From Viridothelium virens (Eukaryota; Ascomycota; Dothideomycetes; Trypetheliales; Trypetheliaceae): DNA of 64,000 nt. Where the stretch lies: positions 62,001 through 126,000 of the forward strand of contig ML991823.1 of assembly GCA_010094025.1 (NCBI GenBank), read 5' to 3'. How positions within the stretch are numbered: position 1 is the stretch's first letter; each line of letters opens with the position of its first letter. A program made the translations under genes and the position numbers. Of the stretch, positions 1 to 10,579 are shown one piece after another. Below the pieces are notes generated by a model. It had not been told where the DNA came from. It saw nothing but the letters and a program-made list of their open reading frames with translations, and did not search any database.

Positions 1-129
1 AGCCTGCGTCGGAAAGTCGTGAAACCGAGAAGGTCGCAAGACGGCGTTGACACTGCATCCAATTACCCACACTGACTTGCTGCTGACCTGCGAATAAAAC
101 CTGTCCACACCCGGGCCCCTTTGTAGAAG

Positions 130-411
130 ATGGCTTCTATCTTCGAAAGATTCATCTACGTGACCGGCGCTGACGAGCTTCTCAAGAGTCTGGGGCTCGA
201 CGCTGATCCGAAGAGCGTGTTTTTCATCTTGATCAGTTGCGGCGTCTGCTTTACCGTCGCTTTCTTTGCTTCGAGCACTCTCTTCCCAGAGCCAGGCGAG
301 TCTACCTCCCAAGCACCTGATAAAGCCACCACCCCTACCGCCGCCTCCTCTGCTTCGTCGACTTCTGCATCTGGCACTTCCGAAGCCAAACCCGCACAAC
401 CCTCACAATGA
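130..411 (+). CDS. small single-pass membrane protein ORF (93 aa)
   Basis: I do not recognise a family. The ORF starts with ATG at 130 and encodes 93 residues. Residues 1-28 form a charged/aromatic head. Residues about 29-50 (SVFFILISCGVCFTVAFFAS) make one hydrophobic segment long enough to cross a membrane. The tail from about 52 is Ser/Thr/Ala/Pro rich and looks disordered. Its TGA stop (409-411) overlaps the ATG of the peroxiredoxin-like gene (408-410) in the arrangement ATGA, in a different frame. A hydrophobic helix and non-random composition argue for a real peptide. It could be the first cistron of a bicistronic mRNA, or a long uORF repressing the downstream gene. An independent exon of another gene is less likely because no splice signal is needed to keep it open. 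Confidence 0.55.
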   Translation: MASIFERFIYVTGADELLKSLGLDADPKSVFFILISCGVCFTVAFFASSTLFPEPGESTSQAPDKATTPTAASSASSTSASGTSEAKPAQPSQ

Positions 412-1533
412 GCATCAATAACAGAATGCCACACCCTTCAGACTCCGATTCATCCTCCTCACACTCCGCCTCCAAAGAATCGAGTTCGACGGCCGCTTCC
501 TCGGTTGACCACCAACACTCACCTGAGCACGACCCACAGGCGGAATTCAAGGGCGATGTCAAAGTCTCGAAGGCATTGCCTACGAAGTCGGAGTGGGCCC
601 GATGTGTCGAGCTGCCCGTCCTGGACGTCGATGGCAAAGAGCAGATGTTCGGTAGCCTCTACGGCAATGAAGCTGGTCCAAGCCGGCACCTCATCGTTTT
701 TGTGCGGCATTTCTTTTGCGGCGTGAGTTCTTTCCCCCAGCATTCTCCTCTCTTCCATGAACCTCCCCCGATCTGACTGACACGCCCACCCACAGAACTG
801 CCAAGAGTATCTCCGCACTCTCTCCGCCTCCATAACCCCGTCTTTGCTCTCCTCAGTCTCTGTTCCAACTACCATTACCGTCATCGGCTGCGGTCAACCC
901 GATCTTATTCCTCTCTACGTCGCTGCAACCTCGTGCCCCTACCCAATCTACTGCGACCCGGCCCGCTCCCTCTATCAGACCCTTGGCATGATCCGCACCC
1001 TCGACCTCGGCAAGTCTCGCCCAGACTACATCCAGCGCAGCATCCTCGGCGCCGCTGTCCAGAGCGTCATCCAGGGCCTACGGTCCGGCCGGAACGCGCT
1101 CAAGAGTGGCGACTATTGGCAGGTCGGCGGCGAGCTGCTGGTCGAGTGCGAGGGCAAGGGAGATCCCGGCCGCGTGACCTGGGTGCACCGCATGCGGAAT
1201 ACGAGGGACCACGCAGGAATTGGGGAGTTGAAGAAGGTGTTGGGCCTTGACGGGGACGGAAGGGTCCCAAGGAGGAAGTGGAGTGAGGGTGTGAGAGGGG
1301 TGGTTAGGAGGGGCACAAGCGGCAGTGTAGGAGCTGCGAAGGGTGACGAAGAGAAGAGGAGTCGGAGTCGGAGCACTGGGAGCAAAGGGGTTGAGGCTGT
1401 GAAGGGCGCCGTGGAGCGCGCGAGGAGTAAGTCAAGAGATCGAAAGGGTATGGTAAAATTGGGAGATGGGAAGGAGGAATACGAAGGGTTGCTTAAGGAA
1501 GAGAGGGCAGGTGAGATAGGGGTCGCAGCTTGA
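408..1533 (+). CDS. AhpC/TSA-type thioredoxin-fold protein (PRXL2/AAED1-like)
   Basis: Two exons, 408-722 and 796-1533, joined over a 73-nt GTGAGT..CACAG intron in phase 0, give about 350 residues. Residues 1-45 are a Ser-rich disordered head. The thioredoxin-like fold follows, with the redox motif CGNC at about C104-C107 after LIVFVRHFF, then VIGCG and a DPARSLYQTLGM segment typical of the PRXL2/AAED1 group of peroxiredoxin-like proteins. The C-terminal 90 residues are Lys/Arg/Ser-rich and low complexity. The family is presumed to act in thiol redox chemistry; substrate and partner are unknown. The intron falls inside the CxxC motif. The start overlaps the stop of the 93-aa ORF, so translation may depend on reinitiation, or on a later in-frame ATG at 426. 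Confidence 0.85.
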
Positions 1534-1752
1534 AGTCTGGCAAGTTCTTCATTGTCTTCTGTGGAGGACGGGAGATTTCCCACCAGAGAACCTGGATTTA
1601 GGGCATGGTATTGTCCTTGATGTTTTCGGTGGCACATCTAAAGAGGCGTCTGGTGATCGATACCCTCTGAGAGGTCCATGACATATGATGATTACGTCTA
1701 AGATTGAATCAATGCAACGAGCACGTCTTCTTAATGAGCACGTCTTAGCACA

Positions 1753-2703
1753 ATGTCTCTTCCTCACTGCCGCTGGCCGAAGCTGACTTGCCATCTTATA
1801 ACTCGCTTAGAGCCTGATTGTGTTTCTTATGAAGAGCCACATTTCGTTCAACCACTTTTGAAGCGTCAAGGCAGTAGTTCAAGGCAGGTTGCCTATCAGT
1901 TGCAGCTTGAAACCCAAAGAGATACAGTCATCTCTACCGCCGCGAACGCTGACTTTAGCCGCGACAGTGCAACAATCGAAGCCACGATCCTCTCATTTTT
2001 CCGGCAGCATGCATCCATGACTCTATACTCGAAGATCTCACCTCGACTAGAATGTCACTTTGGCTCGGGCTTGCATAGATGGCATAGTGTTAAATTCATG
2101 AGCTTCAACGACAGTATTGTAGACGCAGAAGGACATATCGTTCCAACCATTGATGAATGGGAGCAGTACTCTCCTTGAACATCAGTAATCCGCCATATGC
2201 CTGATACACTTTCCCTCGATAGCAGTGATCTTGAAGAACTTCGGGACGATACAACGGGCCGTCCGGCCTTCGGTGGCTTTGCTCTCCTGGCAGATGATGG
2301 GAAAGAACATTATCCACAGCACAAAGCAGCCATTATGGACTACATTTTTCACGGCGGGGATGTGCCTATATTGCTGAGGTTAATCCTAGCCCGGGGAATG
2401 CAAGCCAGCGAGCCGATTGACGATAGATGTGACGTTTCGGATGAGTATGCGGATCCAGATGGTTTCCACGCCAAGGTCGAGGACAACAATGATGGAGCCT
2501 ACATGTGCGATATGGGCGACATGAATGGTATGGAAAGAATGGATGCTATGGGCGGTATAGGGAACTCGCCCATCTTCGCCTAGATACATGGGAAGGAAAA
2601 CGCAGACGATGATAACAACGAAGGTGAAGATAGGAACTGGGGAAATGGTGAGGACATTTGTTCAGATGCTGATGAAGCTCTCAATACTTTGCAGTTTGTG
2701 TAG
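1753..2703 (+). pseudogene. decayed uncharacterised gene, one frame with two internal stops
   Basis: A single reading frame runs from ATG 1753 to TAG 2701-2703 (317 codons) and is interrupted only twice, by TGA at 2176-2178 and TAG at 2581-2583. A random frame of this length would carry about fifteen stops, so the frame was coding until recently. Both stops are followed by coding-like text in the same frame, and no GT..AG pair of workable length removes either of them. The product would be acidic near its end, with an Asp/Met/Gly-rich stretch (about 2480-2570). I recognise no domain and nothing that marks a mobile element. Alternatives are a living gene with stop-codon readthrough, or sequencing errors. 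The rest of the window uses TGA and TAG as ordinary stops, so code reassignment is excluded. Confidence 0.5.
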
Positions 2704-3171
2704 TCAACACGTGTACCAATCGTATGATAGCTCTAAAACAATAGCTCCTGAGTCGGCTACACAATAAGCGAGATCATCTGAATCGAAAGCTTGTGTTTGG
2801 TATATGGCCCACTAAACTTATGTCCATGCTTGTTGCAGCTCGGTAACGGATCCTAATATCTACTGAGGTGTGAGTTCAGTGACCCTTTGTAAACGTTGAA
2901 TCCATAGTGTAAAGCAAAATCCAGGAACAGGTATTTATAGGAACGAGAAGGAATTATTTTCTCTAATGAAGAGCGTCAACGATAGCTGACGAAGAGATTT
3001 CCAACATTCTTGATAAGACTAGAATAAATCTAAGAGGACTCAGGGCAGCTCTAGGAACCACCTCGGCACTTGATTGGTGTTTTAAGGAGCACCAACGCAA
3101 AACATTCCCGAGCCATGGAGCAGGACGACAGGATTTATCATCCAATGCTACTTCCATATGGGGTTAACATC
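2704..3171. other. intergenic, no gene seen
   Basis: AT-rich sequence downstream of the decayed frame and of the aldo-keto reductase, which ends at 3172 on the minus strand. It probably holds 3' untranslated sequence of the reductase. I see no ORF, repeat or RNA gene in it. Confidence 0.5.
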
Positions 3172-4340
3172 TTATAGAGAACTTTCTTTGCTTTGTGGTC
3201 CAAACAGTGCTGTGCGGGTATCGTATGTGTACTTCAGATCCAGATGCCAATAGTTCGGACTACTCGGCTTTGCAATGGCCCACGCTTGATCCAGCATCTT
3301 CACGACCTCCTCCGGCAAAGGTCCCTTCTCCAAATCTGTCAAATTTTGCTCCAACTGTTCATGGCTACTGATTCCAATAATCACCCCATCATCACCATAT
3401 CCGGCATTTTTGTCAACGCCACCGTCCTCCTTTAGCCTACCCATGTCAAGATCGCTATGCCAAACGCACCACCGCAAAGCCGTCTCGACCATGGATAGGT
3501 TGTGTTTCTCGAGTACTCGACACTCTGTCAGACTCTTAAATGCATCAAATGTTGGGGAATGAAAATAGCGTTTTCGGTACATCGTACCCATCCTGCCCAC
3601 CGCATCGCTGTATCGTCCAGAGTCCGGGATCTTGGACGGATCGCTGAAGTCATACTTTCCCGAGAATAAGCCCCCAGCAATAGGATTATACGCTACGTAT
3701 GGGATGCCGTAGCGCTTCAAGCATGGGAGTAGCTCAGGCTCAATGCCACGGGTGACGGCATTATACATGCCCTGGTAGACTGAAGGCGTAACCCACCCAT
3801 GCGCCTTGCATGTCATGACTACTTCGGCAACCTCGAACGCTGCAAAGTTGCTCAATCCAAGCTGCACAAACTTTCCTTCTTTATGGAACTGGTTGACGCA
3901 TTCGAGGGTCTCCTCGAACGGCACGCTACGGTCCGCGGCATGCAGGTAGAAGATGTCAACGCAATCTGTCCCCAGCTCTTTCAGACTGGTCTCGAATTTC
4001 TCACGGAGAACGTTCGGCTTGTGGTTTCCCGATGGCGTTGGATAGACTTTAGTAGCAAGTGCGAGCCCGCGATCTTTCCATTTGGCTTGCGCAGTGAAGG
4101 ACTCTTGTTTACCATTCACATAGGAGCGAGCAGTATCGATCTCATTGTAGCCGCGGGACTGGAATGTACTCAGAATTCTTTTATATTCGTCGAGGGAGGT
4201 AATGCGCGCTCCTCCTCCAGTTTCAGGACTACGAGACTTAGGACACAAAGGGAGCAACCAGAAACACTGTGAGAAGCTTACCCTATGGTCATGAGCCCCA
4301 GGATCACGCGCGGCTTTGCTCGCTGCATTAGAAGAGGCAT
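3172..4340 (-). CDS. aldo-keto reductase, aflatoxin aldehyde reductase (AKR7) type
   Basis: Two exons, 4340-4282 and 4228-3172, are joined over a 53-nt GTAAGC..GTAG intron inside a Gly codon, giving 371 residues, the usual length. The N-terminus KPRVILGLMT begins the TIM barrel. The catalytic tetrad is visible as D51 (NEIDTA), Y56 (ARSYV), K80 (LATKV) and H116 (FYLHAAD). Later come the NADPH-binding region around VIIGISS and the C-terminal LD.AW..A..SPNYWH typical of AKR7. Members reduce aldehydes, including reactive dialdehydes and succinic semialdehyde, with NADPH in the cytosol. I chose ATG 4340; a second in-frame ATG four codons later is possible. The unspliced frame also stays open upstream to 4413, but that is intron sequence. 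No biosynthetic neighbours are present, so a general detoxification role is likelier. Confidence 0.93.
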
Positions 4341-6956
4341 GATGGGCTTGAAGAAGACTATACTTGTACGAAGATTGTGGCCAAGCGGATGGATGATAGT
4401 TCCGTAGTTGCAATGGCGATAATACACATGTTGCCCCAGTGCCCCCACCAGATCCAAGAACGCGGCAGTGGGGGCATCTGGGTTCAGGTTCCGTGGGGTT
4501 TGAACGTAGATGACGTGACAGACTCTGGCGTTTTCCTTTTGAGTAATGGTGGTGACGGGAATGTAAGCTAAGCGTCTGCCCTAAGGTGCCTAAGCGAGAA
4601 AACCTGGTCTACTCCGTAAAGTCTCTATCAGCTTGCGCAATATGCACAAATGGTCGATTTGCAGAAAAGACTGGACCGAATCCCTGGGCAGATCGATATA
4701 TGGACGTTTTAAATCCGACCAGCCATTGGCACAAAAGCGCAAAAGATGTAACTGAAACACAAAGCCTGTTTCTGCGGAACCGTGCTGCAGAAGAGAAATG
4801 ACGCTAAATGAGATTAAGTGGAGTCGTCCGCGTCCAGCGTATGGTGTACTTGCTATTCTTCGAGACTATTCCAATTGCTGAACTATATCTTCCTCAATGA
4901 AGCCATGTTTGAATTGAACAAATTCAATCAGAATTCGGCGCTCGGAAGCAAACCTCCAACACAGATGCCCATACCAGCTGAAACGGTATGCGCTCGGCTT
5001 GGGAGTTCTCGATTTAGAGGAAAGAAAGTGGTTGTACGGGTACTCCAAGTTTATGGCACCGTCTCTTATCATCCAAATTCTGCTTGGTCTATTCGCGACT
5101 CGCTGGGAAGACTGTCCTACTCCTGCTAAATATCCTCGTCTTTTCCAGCACGGCTTGCATGACTGTCGCTTGTCATCGAAAAGCGTGCCTCTGTCCGGAT
5201 CCAAGGATGAGACATCGATTCGTGGAGCATCAAGCTCACCGTCACTGAAATAGGCAAATCAGCACTTTTCGAACGAGACGCCGACACGACTATATGCATA
5301 ATCTGGATGATCTGCCAAGTGACAGGTGCTCTTTCGCCTGCCTATGTTGACCTGCAATATGGTAATTTGGCGTCAACTACATGGCTTTGTAGCTGTTCGT
5401 CCGCGGCTATTGTAGTACTAGCGCCTCGAAAACTCGAGACAAGAAGCATCAGGAACTGGCGATATCACCAAATTGATCCCGTCCAAAGCCCAATGCAACA
5501 GCCTTACCCCTTCTAGGTTAGCGGCCTCCATGGATGGAGACACGCTGGTCGTGAATATTCAGTACCTAGGTCTTCGCAGTGGCAATTATAGAGATTCTAA
5601 AAAGTTATAAGACATGCAATGGTAGGAGTCTGCCCTCAATGAGTTCGTCTACGAATGCATCCATGTATCGGCCGGTAAGCATGTCGAATGAGTGGTGACG
5701 AATCGCGTTGCGAACTAGATTCATTGAGGACTCTCTCGGCTGTGAGAACGTCTTCAATCTCATAGTATTCGATTGACTAGTGATCGTGAGGCTGTTTTGG
5801 CTAGCTTCCTGTCGTACGGACGTGATCTGGCTAAATCAAGAGTGTGCGAAGCTCGAGGATATCCTTGCCTTTAACGTCTAATACTCCGGATGATAAATCC
5901 GCTGTGCTGATTTGAAACCAGCGCTCGGAAAGTGACGATTGTGAGACCTGACAGGTTCGGGCTGGTGAGGATCTGACAAATCATATGAAGTCTTGTTGAC
6001 CTTGTCAATTTCACAATGGTACCGAAAACCACACTGGTACTTTCTAACGAAAAGAGCGCCAACAGCATGCAAGATGCCTTCAAAGTGCAAGGTACCACAA
6101 AAGCCTTTTTCTCAAGTCTAATAAAGAACTCAGTCAGCTCAGTTCTCAGAAGGGGAAGTTCGAAACTCGGGGTGGTGGGATATTCCCTCACTAGAGTGCA
6201 AGCAAGTGTTATGTCGAAACTTAACAAATACTTCTCGTCATCCTGAGAGTTGATGCCTTCCCGTTATTCCATAGCCAGTCAGACGCACTCTTGTAATTTA
6301 TGTGAATTATGAATGAGCAATGTCGCAACGCCATCGTTGACGCAGTGAGATGGGAAGTGTTATCCGCACAGGCGCTCGGAACTATCATGGCTTTCCGACA
6401 ATACACTCATACTCACCGCGACAACGGGTCAGTGAATGTATGGCTGTCGAATGCCAATGTCGAGCTGAGGAACGCACTCGCAGTACCACCATGGTGGCGT
6501 GGCTGAGTTGGCCTTGGCAGTAGAGTGGGTACTCCATACCTTACGGTTGAATCTACCCCCAAAAAACAGCTGGGCGTTACCAAGACATCCTGCAACTGGG
6601 GAGGTGCCCGGGGACATGCGACCGGTCAGATTCAATTTGACGACGCAAGGAATAGTAGATAACTCCTTGCGCACAGAGTTACGCATGACAGGGAGAAAAG
6701 GTACACGCGAAAGGGTCATAGTGAGAGTTGTCTCTCATCTGCTAGCCCCTGATTGGTCAAAGGATACATGGCTGCTGCGAACTGCATCAGCAACACATGT
6801 CAGGCCAACTTATCGTATCATCGTACCCAACTCATGTCTACCCTATCTGTCCATTCCAGAAACCCCTAGCAGGCGAAAGCCCAAGCTGAATTACGGTTCA
6901 CTCTGTCCACACGGGCACCAGCCTTCTCTAGCCACATGCCATTGTAAACCGCGTGC
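4341..6956. other. 2.6-kb gene-poor stretch
   Basis: Only short unrelated ORFs are present, with no domain I recognise and no consistent spliced model. One ATG ORF at 6016-6246 (76 codons, Ser/Lys/Val-rich) and an overlapping open frame at 6499-7203 are the longest, and I do not trust either. No terminal repeats, transposase or reverse-transcriptase signatures were seen. The left end is the promoter of the aldo-keto reductase and the right end that of the transporter. Confidence 0.5.
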
Positions 6957-8751
6957 ATGCCTAATTCGACCTCTACTCCTGGTGCTGCTGCTTCCAGTAG
7001 ACAGTCACGCCTTGATACGCTCCTGCCACCTGAGCAGAGACTCTATCACGACTCTTCGGCCTCCTCCGAAACCTTTAGTTCGCCAGTCCATCTCTCCCAG
7101 CCTTCATCACGGCAGCCCTCCGCATCGCGAACACCATCACCCCTCGCCCAACAAATCCCTTTCCACGACTCTGGGGAAGAGCAAGAGGAGGCTGTATCAA
7201 TAATTCGTGATAAGCTCGCAGACGACGCAGACGACGAGTGGAACGCCTGGGACGAAGAAACTCCCCTCCATCCAGGAGAACCTGGCCACGACTCTAACAG
7301 TATGCCCTCCGATATGAGACCGCCCTACTCGCGGCCGAACGATGGGAAGTCGCAGTCTGGACAGCCTTTGCTCGGAACGCCAACCCATAGTGGATACGAG
7401 GGAGGCCCGACTCTGCCCACTCCGAGGTTGTCGACGAGGAAAAGCACGACCTTCCGAGAGCGGGACCCAGAACAGCAGGCGAAGAATGCAACCAAGACAA
7501 GATACACATACGCAGCTGGCTTTCTATTATTGAGTTTAGTGAGCTTTGCGATACAGACAGAAACGGCAGTGTATATCCAACATGATTTGGGGTGGAAGAA
7601 GGCGTACTGTATGCTGTATGTTCATCCTCTGAAGCTCTACTATCGGATGGGAAACTGCAGTGCTGACATCCGTATTTCATTCTAGCTGGCTAACCCACGG
7701 CTCCTGGTCTCTGCTTTGGCCAACACAACTCCTCATCCTCCGTCTGCAATCCCTCTCCACCCCCTGGCCCGGCTTCTGGCGACGTCATCTCTCTCTCCTT
7801 CGCCAAACCGCCCAAATGGTCCAGCACCAGACCCTCCATCTTACCCCGCCTCAAGCAAAGACATCTCCTGTTCCTTATGTCCTGAAGTGGACCGCACTCG
7901 TTACCTGCGCCCTCACGGTTGCAGGCGGCAGCTGGTACGTCGCCGTCGACCTCACTACGGCAAGCGACCTCACGGCCATCTACAACTGCAGCGCCTTTTT
8001 CGCATACGCCTTCTCCGTTCCGCTGCTGCACGAGCGCCTACGCTGGTCGAAAGTCGTGGCCGTCGGCATTGCGATCGCTGGCGTACTGGTCGTTGCGTAT
8101 GGGGACAGCGGCAACGACGAGGCGCCCTCTCCGCCGAAACATGGAAATAAGTCGGGAGGTGGCGCTGGAGGTCCGTCAGCGCCGCCGGACTCGGAGGCAC
8201 CCAGTCGCGCGCTCGGAAACATCGTGATTGGGATTGGGAGTGTGCTGTATGGCTTCTACGAGGTGCTATACAAGAAAGTGGCGTGCCCGCCCGATGGGAC
8301 AAGTCCTGCGCGAGGCATGATCTTCGCAAATACCTTCGGCTCGTGCATCGGGACCTTTACATTCTTGGTGTTGTGGATTCCGCTGCCGCTTCTCCACGTT
8401 CTCGGCGTGGAAAAGTTCGAGTTGCCCGATGCGCATACGGCATTTGTGCTGTTCATCTCCGTTATTATGAATGCGACCTTCTCGGGATCGTTCCTGGTTC
8501 TGATTTCATTGACAAGTCCCGTCCTGAGTTCAGTTGCGGCCCTGCTAACAATTTTCATTGTCGCCTTGATTGATGTGATGCTGCCACCTCCGCTGTACAG
8601 TCCCTTGAGTGCGTGGGCCATCGCGGGTGGCCTGCTAATTATTTTGGCGTTCTTGATGTTAAGCTACGCAACCTACCGGGAGATGGATGAAGATAGACGA
8701 AAGAAGGTGGCCGAGGAGATAGTGGAGGAAAGTGATCTTGATGATGTCTAA
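6957..8751 (+). CDS. DMT-superfamily membrane transporter (SLC35F/THI74-like)
   Basis: Exons 6957-7615 and 7686-8751, joined over a 70-nt GTATGT..CTAG intron within a Leu codon, encode 574 residues. Residues 1-180 are a disordered Ser/Pro/acidic head. From about 184 there are ten predicted membrane helices, starting with the helix around YAAGFLLLSLVSFAIQ. The WLTHGSW motif follows the splice junction, and a loop rich in Gly/Ser lies at about 375-400. The order of helices and the segment YNCSAFFAYAFSVPLLHERL (DLT before it) match the SLC35F/Thi74 group of EamA-like drug/metabolite transporters. Family members sit in vacuolar, Golgi or mitochondrial membranes; the substrate cannot be predicted. 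The tail is acidic. The cytosolic N-terminal extension is long for the family. Confidence 0.88.
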
Positions 8752-9178
8752 GGGAATAGGGATAAGTAGATTTTACCTTTCCCTCAGATGAAGGTATCGA
8801 AGACTTACAGAAAAGATTGGGAGGGTGGAAAGCTCCGCAAGATACCAATAGATCGGGGTTGTTGCATTTTATGACTATTGATTTGGTTCATCGGCTTGGG
8901 TTGAGCCTGTCCAGGCTCCCATCAACTGCATTGTTCAGCATTTGTGGCGTCTTCTACCTTTCATGTATGCTAATTTAGGGTGGTGTAGCAGGCTGCCATC
9001 ATCTAGACCTGGATCGTCTAATCTACATTTGATGTGAACCGGCATCAGCCCTGTTTAGAGAGACTTTTGATGAGACCTCCAACGCCGTAGCTTCCCAAGA
9101 AAATGCGTTTGGTGCTTCATCCGACGCAGTGATCAAAAGTTCTGAAGCTGTCAAATGGAAATTCGAACCCCATCCCGA
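8752..9178. other. convergent intergenic spacer
   Basis: Lies between the ends of the transporter (plus) and arp2 (minus), so it is expected to hold both 3' untranslated regions. No ORF, RNA gene or repeat was seen. Confidence 0.5.
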
Positions 9179-10579
9179 TCACCGAGCGCCAAGCTTCTCT
9201 AACGATTTTGATGGACCCAGTTCGTCCCATTCTTGCTTCGTTACCCACATGCTCTCCTTATCCGCCATCTAAGCTCAATTAGCATCGACATAGAGTTTAT
9301 GGTCGGCAGAACAACTCACAATATTCGCCAAGACTGCGCCACCCAAAAAGACCATATGCCTTCTCCGTGGCGGGTCTTCTATTCGGACCTTGAATTTCTA
9401 TATGAGAGTCAGCATCCATTCTGTAACAGAGACAACGGATCTAATTCTTACGTTTAGTCTCTCTGGATTCCCTTGCAGTACCCTCGTCAACCACAACTGC
9501 TTTAGCTCTTTCTCCAAACGACTCGGTAGCCCTGGGTACATGCTGCTGCCTCCACTGAGTACAATGGCCTTATACAAGCTCGATCTCACATCAACATCCG
9601 CAGCTTGAATGGTATTGAACAGAAATTCTGCGATTCCTGGCTGTTCGACATCCACTAGATGAGGCTGGAATAGGCATTCTGGAGCCTCGAACCTTTCACT
9701 CCCTACTCTGATCACGCGGCCGTCGGGAAGGGTGTAGGATTCGACGAGCACGGTGGTGTCTTCCGAGAGGCGCTGGTCGAGTCCAAGGTCATAGGAGACG
9801 TAGCAAAGCTTTTCCTTGATTTGACGAACGGTTTCGAAATCGGCCGTCCGGTTTAGCGCATAGCCTCGCCGAAGCAGAAGAGCGATAAGGTTGCGGGTTA
9901 CGTCGCGACCAGCGACATCGAGACGGCGGGTGAGGTGATTGAGCACAGTGGATTCGAAGACGGGGACTATGTGTGTCACGCCATCCCCTGAGTCTACAAC
10001 GACTCCCGATGATAGACCTTGTGCGTACAGTGCCAATACGGCTTGGATTGCAACATAGACACCCTGAAAGCCATACCGTTCGAACATGACTTCGCACATC
10101 TGCTCACGGTTCTTCAAAGGATTCATTGGAGGCTCAGTGAGGAGAATCTTGCGCCCTTGAGGGTTGATGCGCATCTTCTCGAAGAAGGTGAAGTCCCAAA
10201 GATGTTGCATGTCGTCCCATTTCTTGACAATTCCATTCTCCATGGGGTAGGATATTTGGAGCATAGAACGCGCAGCGGCTGCTTCGTCACCGCACATTAT
10301 ATCTTTGACAACGATGTCGCCTGCGCGTTCTTCTGACCGAAGAATAGGGCGGCCAACAATAGAAGGGTATTGGTGGTCGGGAAAATTCTGAGAGCGGCAT
10401 GCGTGAGCAAGTCTTCTATTAAACGGGTGCGAAACGTTTGCGATTACTTACCTGGCCAGCATAGCCAGCTTTGAGGAAGCCTGTCCCTCCATCGAGGACT
10501 GAAATATGGATGACATTAGTTTCAAGGAATACAGAATGTTGGTCTGCCTGAGAGACTTGCCAATTGGGGCCTCCGCCAT
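9179..10579 (-). CDS. arp2: actin-related protein 2 (Arp2/3 complex)
   Basis: Five exons (10579-10561, 10498-10452, 10387-9452, 9397-9320, 9268-9179) give 389 residues, the normal Arp2 length. The protein opens [20 protein letters not shown] (actin-fold phosphate-1 loop), continues with [13 protein letters not shown] and the Arp2 signature [19 protein letters not shown], then [14 protein letters not shown] (phosphate-2 loop), [19 protein letters not shown] and the C-terminal W..KQEWDELG. Arp2 binds ATP and with Arp3 forms the nucleus for branched actin filaments at endocytic patches and hyphal tips. The first exon has only 19 nt. The first intron (10560-10499, 62 nt) begins GCAAGT, a GC-AG intron: only this donor yields the conserved Val codon. 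The other introns are 64, 54 and 51 nt with GT..AG. Confidence 0.96.

Noticed and set aside
6016-6246. 76-codon Ser/Lys-rich ORF
   Set aside because: Overlaps a longer antisense ORF, has no splice partners, no recognisable motif and lies in an otherwise empty region.
4341-6956. Gene-poor stretch as a degenerate transposon
   Set aside because: No terminal inverted or direct repeats, target duplications or transposase/reverse-transcriptase motifs could be recognised by eye.
6499-7203. 234-codon open frame before and into the DMT transporter gene
   Set aside because: It begins with GTG, overlaps the transporter's first exon in another frame and has no domain-like composition; most likely chance in GC-balanced leader sequence.
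9120-9200. tRNA-like B-box (TTCGAA) on the minus strand
   Set aside because: It lies just beyond the arp2 stop, the T-arm needs several G-T pairs and no acceptor stem or A box is present.
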